The position numbers and the translations under genes are program-made. A DNA stretch of 64,000 nt from Marinomonas hwangdonensis (GTDB taxonomy: Bacteria > Pseudomonadota > Gammaproteobacteria > Pseudomonadales > Marinomonadaceae), in the NCBI RefSeq assembly GCF_003721245.1, contig NZ_RIZG01000007.1, forward strand, positions 62,001 to 126,000, written 5' to 3'. Numbering within the stretch: position 1 is the first letter of the stretch; every line of letters starts with the position of its first letter. Positions 54,816 through 64,000 of this stretch are shown piece by piece. The notes beneath the pieces were generated by a model. It saw only the letters and a list, made by a program, of their open reading frames with translations. It was not told where the DNA came from and did no database searches.

Positions 54816-55916
54816 ATGACCCCAATATCACGATATAAGCAAGACTTGGAAAAACCCGATTTTAACTACGATCCAGCACAAGAAGAAGCGGTGGAAGCGC
54901 TGCAAGATTTGTTTGAGCGATTAACCTCGAACGATCAGAATTCATCCTCGGCTGGCCTATTGGGAAGATTCCTTAAAAAGAAAAAGCCAAGTGTTGTAAC
55001 TGGTCTTTATTTTTGGGGGGGTGTTGGGCGTGGTAAGACGTATTTAATGGACACCTTCTATGATTGTTTGCCAACCGAAAGAAAAATGCGTCTGCATTTT
55101 CATCGGTTTATGCAAATGGTCCATCAAGAAATGCGCAAGCTTCACGACGTGAAGAATCCTCTAGAGATCGTAGGCAAGCAAATTTCGGACAAAGCACAAG
55201 TGTTGTGTTTTGATGAGTTTTTTGTCACCGACATCACAGATGCAATGATTTTGGCCGGGTTGCTAGAGGTGCTGTTTGAAAATGGCACTACGTTAGTGGC
55301 AACGTCTAACATTGAACCAGACGGTTTGTATAAAAATGGCTTGCAAAGAGCGCGATTCTTGCCCGCCATAGAGTTGGTCAAAAAGCATACCAAAGTCATG
55401 AATGTGGATGGTGGTGTTGATTACCGCTTGAGAACGTTAAAACAAGCGAAGTTGTACCATTATCCGCTAAGTGAGTCAGCTGATCTGGAGCTAAATGCGC
55501 GTTTTATGAGTTTAGTATCAGACTCTTCTCATGTGATTGAAGGGGGAGCGGTGGAGATTGAAGGCCGTGATATACCTCTGGTTAGGAGCTGTGAAGACAT
55601 GGCGTGGTTTGATATTAAGGCTTTGTGTGATGGGCCAAGAAGTCAAGTAGACTACATAGAGATAGCGCGTATCTATACGACGGTAATCATTGCCAATTTG
55701 CCACAAATGGATTCTTCAAAAGACGATTTGGCTAGGCGCTTCATTAACCTTGTTGATGAGTTTTATGATCGACATGTTAAAGTGATTTTTTCCGCCGAAG
55801 TGGCCATTACGGATATTTATACGGGGAAAAGGCTCACTTTCGAGTACGATAGAACGATCAGTCGTTTGTTGGAAATGCAGTCTGAAGAATATTTGTCTTT
55901 AGAGCACCGCCCTTAA
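54816..55916 (+). CDS. zapE: Cell division ATPase ZapE (AFG1 family)
   Basis: The 366-aa AFG1-like ATPase has Walker A FWGGVGRGKTYLMDTF, LHFHRFMQMVHQEM, Walker B VLCFDEFFVTDITDA, sensor ATSNIEPDGLYKNGLQRARF and the C-terminal FSAEVAITDIYTG. ZapE acts at the Z-ring in constriction and under stress. ATG 54816 (TPISRYKQDL) matches the family start. An in-frame TTG at 54798 would add six residues. A weak terminator overlaps the stop codon. Confidence 0.93.
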   Translation: MTPISRYKQDLEKPDFNYDPAQEEAVEALQDLFERLTSNDQNSSSAGLLGRFLKKKKPSVVTGLYFWGGVGRGKTYLMDTFYDCLPTERKMRLHFHRFMQMVHQEMRKLHDVKNPLEIVGKQISDKAQVLCFDEFFVTDITDAMILAGLLEVLFENGTTLVATSNIEPDGLYKNGLQRARFLPAIELVKKHTKVMNVDGGVDYRLRTLKQAKLYHYPLSESADLELNARFMSLVSDSSHVIEGGAVEIEGRDIPLVRSCEDMAWFDIKALCDGPRSQVDYIEIARIYTTVIIANLPQMDSSKDDLARRFINLVDEFYDRHVKVIFSAEVAITDIYTGKRLTFEYDRTISRLLEMQSEEYLSLEHRP

Positions 55917-55932
55917 TGGAATGGGCTTTTTT
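55909..55932 (+). terminator. Weak terminator overlapping the zapE stop
   Basis: GCCC (55909-55912) and GGGC (55923-55926) form a short stem followed by six T residues. The stop codon TAA lies in the loop. Confidence 0.45.
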
Positions 55933-55949
55933 ATCGGCATTTAATAGTG

Positions 55950-55955
55950 TACAAT
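55950..55955 (+). promoter_or_regulatory. Possible -10 element of rplM-rpsI
   Basis: TACAAT is a good -10 hexamer about 110 bp before the rplM start. No convincing -35 stands 17 bp upstream, where there is only a T-run. Confidence 0.3.
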
Positions 55956-55983
55956 TCGTTCGCCTTTTTGAAGGTAAGTGTAC

Positions 55984-56044
55984 GTTGATCTAATAATTTA
56001 TTAGGTCAACCAATAATAATAGGTATAGCGTGTCATTGGACACG
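55984..56044 (+). promoter_or_regulatory. Structured leader of rplM
   Basis: Two hairpins can form in the leader. GTTGATCTAATAA (55984-55996) pairs with TTATTAGGTCAAC (55998-56010) with one G-U pair, and CGTGTC (56029-56034) pairs with GACACG (56039-56044) around ATTG. The second ends 20 nt before the rplM ATG. L13 autoregulation through its leader has been described in E. coli, so these are candidate L13-binding structures. Confidence 0.5.
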
Positions 56045-56064
56045 TGTATTGATAGGGTTTTTTG

Positions 56065-56493
56065 ATGAAAACTTTTACAGCTAAACCTGCTGAAGTACGT
56101 CGCGACTGGTTCGTGGTCGATGCTGAAGGCAAAACTCTAGGCCGTTTGGCTACTGAAATCGCTCGCCGTCTACGCGGTAAGCACAAAGCGGAATATACTC
56201 CACACGTTGACACTGGCGATTACATCGTCGTTATCAATGCAGAGAAAGTTCACGTTACAGGTAACAAAGCAGCTGCAAAACAATACTACCGCCATACTGG
56301 TTATCCAGGCGGCTTGCGTTCTATGAATTTCGAGAAGTTGATTGATCACGCTCCTGAGCGCGTTCTTGAAATCGCCGTAAAAGGTATGTTGCCAAAAGGT
56401 CCTTTGGGCCGCGCAATGCACAAGAAAATGAAAGTGTACGCTGGTACTGAGCATCCACATACTGCTCAACAGCCTCAAGCCCTTAACATTTAA
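56065..56493 (+). CDS. rplM: Ribosomal protein L13
   Basis: The 142-aa protein has the same length as E. coli L13. Motifs: [47 protein letters not shown] and [21 protein letters not shown]. It is an early-assembling 50S protein that binds 23S rRNA. ATG 56065 is used; a TTG one codon upstream is not needed. Co-transcribed with rpsI (14-bp gap). Confidence 0.97.
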   Translation: MKTFTAKPAEVRRDWFVVDAEGKTLGRLATEIARRLRGKHKAEYTPHVDTGDYIVVINAEKVHVTGNKAAAKQYYRHTGYPGGLRSMNFEKLIDHAPERVLEIAVKGMLPKGPLGRAMHKKMKVYAGTEHPHTAQQPQALNI

Positions 56494-56507
56494 TACGGAA
56501 GATCATT

Positions 56508-56900
56508 ATGTCAGCTACTCAATACTACGGTACAGGTCGTCGTAAAACGTCTACCGCTCGTGTTTTCCTTAAAGCCGGTACTGGTAACCTAGTTATCAAC
56601 AACCGTACGCTTTCTCAGTACTTTGGTCGTGAAACAGCTCAGATGGTTGTTCGTCAGCCTCTTGAACTTGTTGATGCTACTGAAAAATTTGACGTTTACA
56701 TCACTGTTAAAGGTGGTGGTATCTCTGGTCAAGCTGGTGCGATCCGTCATGGTATCACACGTGCATTGATGCAATACGATGAGACTCTACGTCGTACTTT
56801 ACGTTCTGCTGGATTCGTTACACGCGACTCTCGTGAAGTTGAACGTAAGAAAGTGGGTCTACGCAAAGCACGTCGTCGTCCTCAGTTCTCCAAGCGTTAA
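56508..56900 (+). CDS. rpsI: Ribosomal protein S9
   Basis: The 130-aa S9 has [38 protein letters not shown] and the basic tail [16 protein letters not shown], which reaches the P-site tRNA in the 30S subunit. Second gene of rplM-rpsI; a terminator follows 22 bp after its stop. Confidence 0.97.
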   Translation: MSATQYYGTGRRKTSTARVFLKAGTGNLVINNRTLSQYFGRETAQMVVRQPLELVDATEKFDVYITVKGGGISGQAGAIRHGITRALMQYDETLRRTLRSAGFVTRDSREVERKKVGLRKARRRPQFSKR

Positions 56901-56922
56901 TTTTCAGCTTGAGAATTATTTT

Positions 56923-56958
56923 AAAACGCTTGGTGTGTTCGCCAGGCGTTTTTTTTGT
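56923..56958 (+). terminator. Intrinsic terminator of rplM-rpsI
   Basis: AAAACGCTTGG pairs with CCAGGCGTTTT (one mismatch-type G-U pair) and is followed by a long T-run. Confidence 0.85.
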
Positions 56959-57061
56959 TTTAAATAAAGTTTATTATTTTTATATGCGATAAAGCGGGTT
57001 TTCGAAGAAAAACTCTTCTTAAATCGTGTTAGAATCTTTGTACATAATAATTTGTAGTTCG

Positions 57062-57102
57062 TCTCCTTTGCACAAAAGGAGATTTTGATGTTTTCAATAT
57101 AG
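57062..57102 (+). promoter_or_regulatory. sspA leader: hairpin over a ribosome-binding site plus four-codon ORF
   Basis: TCTCCTTT (57062-57069) and AAAGGAGA (57075-57082) form an 8-bp hairpin that contains a perfect AAGGAGA ribosome-binding site. Five nt later begins ATG TTT TCA ATA TAG (57088-57102). This mini-ORF is in frame with sspA (ATG 57112), and its stop codon overlaps the AGGGG ribosome-binding site of sspA. It looks like a leader peptide or translational switch. Confidence 0.55.
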
Positions 57103-57111
57103 GGGTTAGAC

Positions 57112-57744
57112 ATGGGTGTTATTGCAAAGCGCTCCTCAATGACGTTCTTTTCCGATGGAGAGGATCATTACAGTCACAGAGTTCGTATTGTATTGGCTGA
57201 AAAGGCCGTCACAGTGGACATCATAGATGTAGACCCATTTAACAAGCCGGACGAATTGGCTGATGTTAATCCGTACAATGAATTGCCCGCTTTAGTCGAT
57301 CGTGACTTGGTTCTATATGAGCCAAATACTATGATGGAATATTTAGATGAGCGTTTTCCTCATCCGCCTTTGCTTCCAGTTTATCCGGTTGCACGAGCTG
57401 AAAGTCGTCTTTTTATGTACCGTATTCAGCGTGATTGGGCTGATCTTGTCGATTTGATCCTATCAAGCAAAGACAAAGAAGCCGTCGCTAAAGCTCAGAA
57501 AGAATTGCGTGAAGGTCTTATTAGTGTTGCGCCAATTTTTGAAGAGAAGCCATATTTTATGAGCGATGAATTCACCATCGTTGATTGTTGTTTGGCACCT
57601 ATCTTGTGGCGTCTTCCTATATTAGGTGTGGAAATACCCAAAGAGCAAGCAGGGCCATTGCACAAGTATATGGAGCTAGTGTTTGCTAGAGAGTCTTTCC
57701 AAGAGAGTCTTTCCGAAGCAGAACAAGACATGCGTCTAGACTAA
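57112..57744 (+). CDS. sspA: Stringent starvation protein A
   Basis: The 210-aa glutathione-S-transferase-fold protein has the SspA N-terminus [40 protein letters not shown] and the helical domain with [14 protein letters not shown]. It lacks GST activity in characterised members and binds sigma-70 RNA polymerase to change promoter choice in stationary phase and acid stress. AGGGG is 6 nt before the ATG. It is separated from sspB by a perfect terminator hairpin, so sspB probably also has its own promoter. Confidence 0.95.
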   Translation: MGVIAKRSSMTFFSDGEDHYSHRVRIVLAEKAVTVDIIDVDPFNKPDELADVNPYNELPALVDRDLVLYEPNTMMEYLDERFPHPPLLPVYPVARAESRLFMYRIQRDWADLVDLILSSKDKEAVAKAQKELREGLISVAPIFEEKPYFMSDEFTIVDCCLAPILWRLPILGVEIPKEQAGPLHKYMELVFARESFQESLSEAEQDMRLD

Positions 57745-57767
57745 AGAATCATTAGCCTAGTCTGTTG

Positions 57768-57807
57768 TACGTGTAAAAAAGGAGCTTCGGCTCCTTTTTT
57801 ACACGTA
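57768..57807. terminator. Perfect 18-bp hairpin between sspA and sspB
   Basis: TACGTGTAAAAAAGGAGC (57768-57785) and GCTCCTTTTTTACACGTA (57790-57807) pair without mismatch around a TTCG tetraloop. The inner GGAGC/GCTCC core followed by six T residues is a strong intrinsic terminator. The outer arms extend the stem. Confidence 0.93.
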
Positions 57808-57861
57808 TTTTTTAGAAAAGTTTTTACAGATTTTTAATCAATCTGTGCAGTTGGAGAGAAT

Positions 57862-58239
57862 ATGTTACCAAAGCGATCGTACTTATTAAATGCCGCGTAT
57901 GCTTGGGTTGCGGATAATGATATGACGCCTTATTTGCTGGTGGATGCGGAGCAAAAAAACGTCGTGATACCAACCGAGTTTGTGAAAGATGGCCAGATCG
58001 TCTTAAACATAGGTATGTCGGCAGTGCGGCACTTGATCATGGACAAAGATGCCATTTCTTTTGAGGCACGCTTTAGCGGTAAACCCATGCAGGTGTATGT
58101 CCCCATTCAAGCGGCCTTAGCTTTATATGCAAAAGAGAACGGAGATGGCTTTGTTTTCCCTGATGAAGTCTTTGAAAGCGAGCCGCCCCCAACGCCACCT
58201 GAACCAAAGAAAGGTTTTCAACTAAAAGTCGTTAAATGA
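57862..58239 (+). CDS. sspB: ClpXP adaptor SspB
   Basis: The 125-aa protein has the SspB substrate-binding domain (LPKRSYLLNAAYAWVADND, TPYLLVDAEQKNVVIP, VRHLIMDKDAISFEARFSG, VYVPIQAALALYAKENGDG) and a flexible Pro/Glu linker. The C-terminal FQLKVVK resembles the ClpX-binding peptide of E. coli SspB. It delivers ssrA-tagged proteins to ClpXP. It is 117 bp from sspA across a terminator. Confidence 0.95.
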   Translation: MLPKRSYLLNAAYAWVADNDMTPYLLVDAEQKNVVIPTEFVKDGQIVLNIGMSAVRHLIMDKDAISFEARFSGKPMQVYVPIQAALALYAKENGDGFVFPDEVFESEPPPTPPEPKKGFQLKVVK

Positions 58240-58321
58240 TTTTTAGTCTTCAAGGTGATGGCTTAAGCATGTCTCTGCACGACGCTTGAGGGCAGTGTTC
58301 TTATCTTGTCTGTCGAGTGCT

Positions 58322-58915
58322 TTAGTCATCACTGCCAAACAACTGGCGCTCTAGTAAGTCAACCAGTATGTGAATAACCGTAAGTTGGCATTCATGTACT
58401 CTCGCTGTGCCTAAAAGATTGATTTTAATTTCAGTGTCATCTTGTGAGGTCAAGGAAGAAACATTTTTTGCTTCAGGGCTAGTCAGTGCAACAATGCTCA
58501 TTTTGCGCTCATGAGCGGCCTGTATTGCTTGGATGATAGGGGATGTGTTGCCTCGGTTAGCGACCACAAAAAGAATATCGCCCGAATTACCCAGTGCCGT
58601 AATTTGCTTAGAATAGACATCGTGGTAGCTGTCGTTATGGGTAATTGCCAGCAAAGCAGAACCATCACCACTTAGGTTTATAGCGGGCAGCCCAGGCCTT
58701 TCTCTGTCCATTCTGTCTAGCATTAGGGTGCTAAAATATTGTGATAAATGGGAGCCTGTGCTATTTCCGATACATATGATTTTACCGCCTGACACAATGC
58801 TTGAAAAAATCACCTTGGCGGCGTGCTCAATATAAGGTGGTAGGCTTTCCAGTGCTTGTTGTTGTGCCTCAAAGCTCTGGGCGAATTGTGTGTAAATTGC
58901 TTCTTGAAAATCCAT
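58322..58915 (-). CDS. diaA: SIS-domain DnaA-binding protein DiaA
   Basis: The 197-aa SIS protein matches DiaA in length (E. coli 196 aa) and position after yraN. Motifs: GGKIICIGNSTGSHLSQYFS, RERPGLPAINL, DILFVVANRGNTSPIIQAI and the C-terminal HECQLTVIHILVDLLER. DiaA tetramers help load DnaA at oriC; the fold is that of phosphoheptose isomerase, GmhA. ATG 58915 lies 5 bp after the yraN stop. A TTG at 58942 would overlap yraN. Confidence 0.88.
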   Translation of the reverse strand: MDFQEAIYTQFAQSFEAQQQALESLPPYIEHAAKVIFSSIVSGGKIICIGNSTGSHLSQYFSTLMLDRMDRERPGLPAINLSGDGSALLAITHNDSYHDVYSKQITALGNSGDILFVVANRGNTSPIIQAIQAAHERKMSIVALTSPEAKNVSSLTSQDDTEIKINLLGTARVHECQLTVIHILVDLLERQLFGSDD

Positions 58916-58920
58916 AGTGA

Positions 58921-59304
58921 TCAAAATACTGCTTTTAGCCAAGTTAAATGGTGTACGTCTATTTTTCCGTCGAATAATATCGCATCGAAACGACTCGTGT
59001 GGTGCACTTTATGGTTTTTTTGTAGCCAAAGAGCGGCGCTGTTGCGTACTCTTTTAAGCTTGGACTTACCTAGACTTTCTGCTGCCGTGCCATGTGCGCT
59101 GTTGGCACGAAAGCGAACTTCGATAAAAACAATGCTGTCTTTATCAATGAAAATTAAGTCGATTTCTCCTATTCGGCAGAAAAAATTTCTTTCTACAAAA
59201 TGCAGGCCTTGGCTAAGTAGAAAGTATTCTGCTATCTGCTCGGCTTTTTCACCGTTATTCTTCGGTGATTTCCTCTTGCTCAAAGAATTGTTGACTGTTT
59301 GCAT
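58921..59304 (-). CDS. yraN: YraN-family endonuclease-fold protein
   Basis: The 127-aa UPF0102 protein has the restriction-endonuclease-like core: GEKAEQIAEYFLLSQGLHFV, RNFFCRIGEIDLIFID (catalytic Asp) and IVFIEVRFRANSAHGTA (Glu, with Arg in place of the usual Lys in ExK). Its biological role is unclear. The start at 59304 lies inside the lpoA end, giving a 50-bp overlap, with no good ribosome-binding site, so translation may be coupled to lpoA. diaA follows after 5 bp. Confidence 0.88.
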   Translation of the reverse strand: MQTVNNSLSKRKSPKNNGEKAEQIAEYFLLSQGLHFVERNFFCRIGEIDLIFIDKDSIVFIEVRFRANSAHGTAAESLGKSKLKRVRNSAALWLQKNHKVHHTSRFDAILFDGKIDVHHLTWLKAVF

Positions 59305-61111
59305 ATACCAAATTTCCTTTTCGGTAAGTCATAATAATGGGCCGTTTGCGAAAGATGCCATTCTCATCCAGCGTAATAATGCCCGTGTTTGCTGAGATTT
59401 TTGTGCTAGGCAATAAGGTGAATAATAAATATTTGTTTGCTAACAGATACGAGTCTGCGCCAAGCGCTTGCAAACGTCGTAAGATATTTGAATCTTGATT
59501 CTTTGGTAGCTGGTTTAGTACCGTGCTTTTTGGCGCCAAAGCGGGGACTTCGGTAAATAAGATGCGTTCAATATCACCCGGTTTTATGGTGCGATCAGGC
59601 GCGCTATCGTTTAAGGTGCTGGCAGCAAGCATGGGGACTTTATCAGCGAAATAAAAGTCTAAAAGAGGTCGAATTTGTTTAGCATCATTGAGCTTACCTA
59701 CATAGAAGACGTAGTCTAAGTCTTCTCGCGGACGGGCAATACTCTCTACGCTAGTGCCAGTCCATTGTTCGATTAAACGTTTGCGCGCGTTGCTCTCGTT
59801 GACAAGCAGTAAAGAATGAATGGCGTCTTGTCGACCTTGAGGGGTGTTGGCATAAGTTTGGTTTGACGTGACCGTGATATTTTCTTTATTCGCGGTGGAA
59901 CGAAACTCATCGCTTTGTCTCAATGCCCATGTTTCGTTAGTGTTTAAAATGGCGGCCCTTGTCGCCCCTTCTTGTTTTGCAAAGGTGATTAATTCGCGAA
60001 TTTCATCTTCCGCATTCAGCGAGAAATGAAACAGATTTTGTTTGTTTTGTACAAAATCCAATTGATTAAGTGCAATCACTGGGTAAGGCAAATCGAGTCT
60101 GTTCAATTGTGCTACGTTATTCTTTTGTAACGGGCCAATAATGACATCGGGTTCAAAATTATTGGCGACCGCTAGGGCTTCTTCGATGTTGTTATAGTCA
60201 TCGACATTAACAAGGTGAACGCTGGGTCGTGATTCTTTTTGGTTATAAAAGGTGACGAAAAACCCATCAACAATGGCCTGAGACGCGCGTTTTAAATTAC
60301 CGCTCATAGGTAACATTAAGACAATTTTTTCGGGTGCCATTTGTCTCACAGACGCCATAACCGCAAAGTCGACTGGTGGTTTGATGGCCGCTGGGTGATC
60401 GGCATTCTCTGATTGCCAATTTTCAAATACCGTCAGCTGCTGTTCTAGTGACAAAGATTGATTTCGTAAAATGCTACTGATCGTTAACCAGCCATTCAAT
60501 AAAGGTTGTTCTTGTTCAAAAAGGTCGTCTATCTCATTCTGTGAGAGGTTTTGAATTGCCAACCAAAGCTTGGTTTTGTTGTCCTCACCTTCGTCAAGGG
60601 GCAAGCTGTAGGTTAGATCTAACCGCAGAGTGACGACGTTTGGCCAATTCCCAAAATGTTCAAAAATGCTCGCTTTGGTTTCTTTGAGTGCATTTTGATT
60701 GTTTGGATGGTTAGCAGCGACTAATTGGTTTGCTTGATTAATAAAGGCCATGGCGTCGGTGGCGTTACCCAGCTTTGACGAGGCGATTGCCGCCAACAAA
60801 TAAGCGTTAAACTGAATAGACGAGGTTAAGGGCAGAACGTACATGGTTAAGGTGTCAACGGATTTCTGAAATTCGCCGTCTTCAAAATAGGTTTTGGCAA
60901 TACGATAGTTTTCCGCCATAGCAGGTGAAATGTCAGAGGTATTTCTTGGGTGATATATGCTAGGCGGCGGTGTTCTTTCTTCTGTCTGTGCGCTGCTAAT
61001 GAATTGAGCACTTGCTGGTGGTGCGTCTGTGTTTAAATTCACGGAATTACAAGCACTCAACAGAAAAGTACACAAGGTTAATGATATGATGCGGTAATTA
61101 GGTAGGCACAT
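59255..61111 (-). CDS. lpoA: Outer-membrane lipoprotein LpoA (PBP1A activator)
   Basis: The 618-aa lipoprotein has the signal peptide ISLTLCTFLLSAC. An N-terminal TPR-like domain follows (~60-250), then a C-terminal periplasmic-binding-type domain (~255-600: KIVLMLPMSGNLKRASQAIV, VIIGPLQKNNVAQLNRL, LGADSYLLANKYLL). LpoA reaches from the outer membrane to stimulate PBP1A. ATG 61111 is chosen; a TTG at 61129 would add six residues and neither has a strong ribosome-binding site. It is divergent from rsmI, as in E. coli and Pseudomonas. Confidence 0.92.
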   Translation of the reverse strand: MCLPNYRIISLTLCTFLLSACNSVNLNTDAPPASAQFISSAQTEERTPPPSIYHPRNTSDISPAMAENYRIAKTYFEDGEFQKSVDTLTMYVLPLTSSIQFNAYLLAAIASSKLGNATDAMAFINQANQLVAANHPNNQNALKETKASIFEHFGNWPNVVTLRLDLTYSLPLDEGEDNKTKLWLAIQNLSQNEIDDLFEQEQPLLNGWLTISSILRNQSLSLEQQLTVFENWQSENADHPAAIKPPVDFAVMASVRQMAPEKIVLMLPMSGNLKRASQAIVDGFFVTFYNQKESRPSVHLVNVDDYNNIEEALAVANNFEPDVIIGPLQKNNVAQLNRLDLPYPVIALNQLDFVQNKQNLFHFSLNAEDEIRELITFAKQEGATRAAILNTNETWALRQSDEFRSTANKENITVTSNQTYANTPQGRQDAIHSLLLVNESNARKRLIEQWTGTSVESIARPREDLDYVFYVGKLNDAKQIRPLLDFYFADKVPMLAASTLNDSAPDRTIKPGDIERILFTEVPALAPKSTVLNQLPKNQDSNILRRLQALGADSYLLANKYLLFTLLPSTKISANTGIITLDENGIFRKRPIIMTYRKGNLVYANSQQFFEQEEITEE

Positions 61112-61144
61112 AAGCTTATAAAATGACAAAGAAAAAGAGGTTAC

Positions 61145-62005
61145 ATGGTATCACATAGTTCAAATGATGCGAGAGGGGCACTGTACATAGTTGCGACTCC
61201 AATAGGCAATTTAGACGATTTTAGTAAAAGGGCTGAGCAAACTCTCAGGGACGTGGATTATATCGCCGCGGAAGACACCAGACACACCCGCCGTTTATTG
61301 AACCATTTTGCGATTGAAGCCAAGCTCTTTTCGATCCATGATCACAACGAAAAAGACAAAGCGGCCTATGTGGCAAGCTTATTAGAGGACGGAAAGAATG
61401 TTGCTCTGGTGTCTGATGCTGGCACGCCCTTAATTTCTGATCCTGGTTACCATGTGGTCCATGCTCTGCGCGAACTGGGTCATAATGTTATCCCCATCCC
61501 TGGTGCCTGTGCCTTGGTTGCGGCTCTATGCGCTTCTGGGTTACCAACGGACCAATTCTTTTTTGCGGGATTTGTGCCGGCTAAGTCAAAAGGTCGTTGC
61601 GACTTATTTGAATCTTGGAAGAATCAGGTTGGCACGGTTGTATTTTATGAATCTACGCACCGCGTTTATGACTCCATAACGGATGTACAAAAAGTCTATG
61701 GCGATGACGCGCAATTAGTATTAGCTCGTGAAGTAACGAAAACCTTCGAGACGTTTTTGTCGGGGACAGCGTCTGAGATTCTTGCTAAGTTCGATGCCGA
61801 TGCCAACCAAATGCGTGGCGAGTTTGTTGTTATGCTGAGTTTCACGCAAGAAAGCGGTAACGAAGCCGAGTTAGAAGCGAAGCGTATTCTGACTATTTTG
61901 TTGGAAGATTTACCGGTTAAGCAAGCGGCCGCAATGGCAGCCAAGTTAACTGGCGAAAAGAAAAATTATCTCTACAAAATGGCGCTGGAAATGCAAGACG
62001 AATAG
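61145..62005 (+). CDS. rsmI: 16S rRNA (cytidine-1402) 2'-O-methyltransferase RsmI
   Basis: The 286-aa tetrapyrrole-methylase-fold enzyme has LYIVATPIGNLDDFSKRAEQ, IAAEDTRHTRRLLNHF, LVSDAGTPLISDPGYHVV, IPIPGACALVAALCASGLPT and FYESTHRVYDSI. It methylates the ribose of C1402 in 16S rRNA near the decoding centre. The start codon is 33 bp from the lpoA start on the opposite strand, so the promoters overlap. In many gammaproteobacteria rnpB and mraZ follow; here thiC follows. Confidence 0.95.
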   Translation: MVSHSSNDARGALYIVATPIGNLDDFSKRAEQTLRDVDYIAAEDTRHTRRLLNHFAIEAKLFSIHDHNEKDKAAYVASLLEDGKNVALVSDAGTPLISDPGYHVVHALRELGHNVIPIPGACALVAALCASGLPTDQFFFAGFVPAKSKGRCDLFESWKNQVGTVVFYESTHRVYDSITDVQKVYGDDAQLVLAREVTKTFETFLSGTASEILAKFDADANQMRGEFVVMLSFTQESGNEAELEAKRILTILLEDLPVKQAAAMAAKLTGEKKNYLYKMALEMQDE

Positions 62006-62016
62006 TTTTTCGTACT

Positions 62017-62043
62017 AAACACCCATTGAAAATGTGGGTGTTT
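62017..62043 (+). terminator. Weak terminator after rsmI
   Basis: AAACACCCA (62017-62025) pairs with TGGGTGTTT (62035-62043); only three T residues end the stem, so termination may be partial. It overlaps the -35 element of the thiC promoter. Confidence 0.5.
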
Positions 62044-62068
62044 ACATTCCGATAAGACTGAGTATACT
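62041..62068 (+). promoter_or_regulatory. Promoter of the thiC riboswitch transcript
   Basis: TTTACA (62041-62046) and TATACT (62063-62068) are separated by 16 bp. The predicted start, near 62075, coincides with the first base of the TPP riboswitch aptamer. Confidence 0.55.
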
Positions 62069-62076
62069 CCACTCTA

Positions 62077-62164
62077 CTTGTCGGAGTGCCATTTGGCTGA
62101 GATCGCATCATTGAATGCGGGATCCGCAGAACCTGATCGGGTTAATACCCGCGTAGGAAACAAG
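62077..62164 (+). ncRNA. TPP riboswitch (THI element)
   Basis: All conserved elements of the thiamine pyrophosphate aptamer are present. The P1 stem is CTTGT/ACAAG; GGAGTGCC and GGCTGAGA form the pyrimidine-sensing helix and ATGCGGGATCCGCA the variable P3 stem. ACCTGATC, GGGTTAATACCCGCG and TAGGAAACAAG complete the pyrophosphate-sensing arm. It precedes thiC by 214 nt. Binding of TPP is expected to repress thiC. Confidence 0.97.
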
Positions 62165-62186
62165 AAAGTCTCTATTTTTCTTTTCT

Positions 62187-62230
62187 GCATCGAATGAACT
62201 CCTGTCTTTTTACGACAATAGATTCGATGC
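62187..62230 (+). promoter_or_regulatory. Hairpin between TPP aptamer and thiC
   Basis: GCATCGAAT (62187-62195) pairs with ATTCGATGC (62222-62230). No T-run follows, so it is not an obvious intrinsic terminator. It may be part of the expression platform. The remaining ~150 nt to thiC show only a weak AACGC/GCGTT pair near 62300-62316. Confidence 0.45.
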
Positions 62231-62327
62231 TGGCTGTTACCACCGTTCCGCCTCACCCATCATTCGTCAGTAAAAATTCAGGGTTCATGTTTTGCAATCA
62301 ACGCCTGTAGTGCGTTAATCGTTGTAA

Positions 62328-64000
<1,673 letters not shown>

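Overview
The window reads as a continuous piece of chromosome from a marine gammaproteobacterium of the Oceanospirillales, most likely a Marinomonas. The evidence is gene content and order: a Pseudomonas-like housekeeping megacluster (gatCAB / mreBCD-maf-rng-yhdP-nit / yjgA-mgtE-ptsO-ptsN-rpoN-lptBAC / mla-ibaG-murA-hisGD / zapE / rplM-rpsI / sspAB / diaA-yraN-lpoA-rsmI), an AGE-family sugar isomerase of the type characterised from Marinomonas mediterranea, an AGCS symporter and moderately AT-rich intergenic DNA. Species cannot be proven from sequence reading. I saw no insertion sequences, phage genes, CRISPR arrays, rRNA or tRNA genes.

Positions 1-26,500 are the accessory half. They hold a truncated LysR gene at the edge, a mannose-isomerase-like enzyme divergent from a ROK repressor and a TyrR-like regulator, a 49-aa membrane peptide, a Cof phosphatase, HopJ, a Bcr/CflA exporter, a short Rho paralogue next to a RhlE-type helicase, an AGCS symporter, a histidine-rich DUF2946/PepSY pair, adenine deaminase, a pseudouridine synthase, rlmM, a YcbB-type L,D-transpeptidase and a YkgJ protein. 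Three GGDEF proteins and one EAL protein are scattered through this part, so it is rich in c-di-GMP turnover genes.

Positions 26,500-62,000 are housekeeping. They cover amidotransferase GatCAB, the cell-shape operon, outer-membrane biogenesis (Lpt, Mla, YhdP, LpoA), nitrogen-PTS and sigma-54, MurA, early histidine enzymes, ribosomal proteins L13/S9, SspA/SspB, DiaA and RsmI. Against the order I know from Pseudomonas and E. coli, several genes are missing from their usual places: tldD/pmbA, hpf, rapZ, kdsD/kdsC, mlaB, petABC and dolP. The window ends in thiC, preceded by a textbook TPP riboswitch.

The points most worth a second look are: (1) a 319-aa Rho paralogue that keeps the whole ATPase core but has no N-terminal RNA-binding domain, behind a 477-nt leader with two mutually exclusive stems; (2) mreC, which appears to start at an ATT codon; (3) the sspA leader, where a hairpin hides a strong ribosome-binding site for a four-codon ORF that is in frame with sspA and closed by TAG; (4) a perfect palindrome between the ROK repressor and the sugar isomerase; (5) an Mla operon without mlaB. 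I did not find a clearly new multi-gene system.
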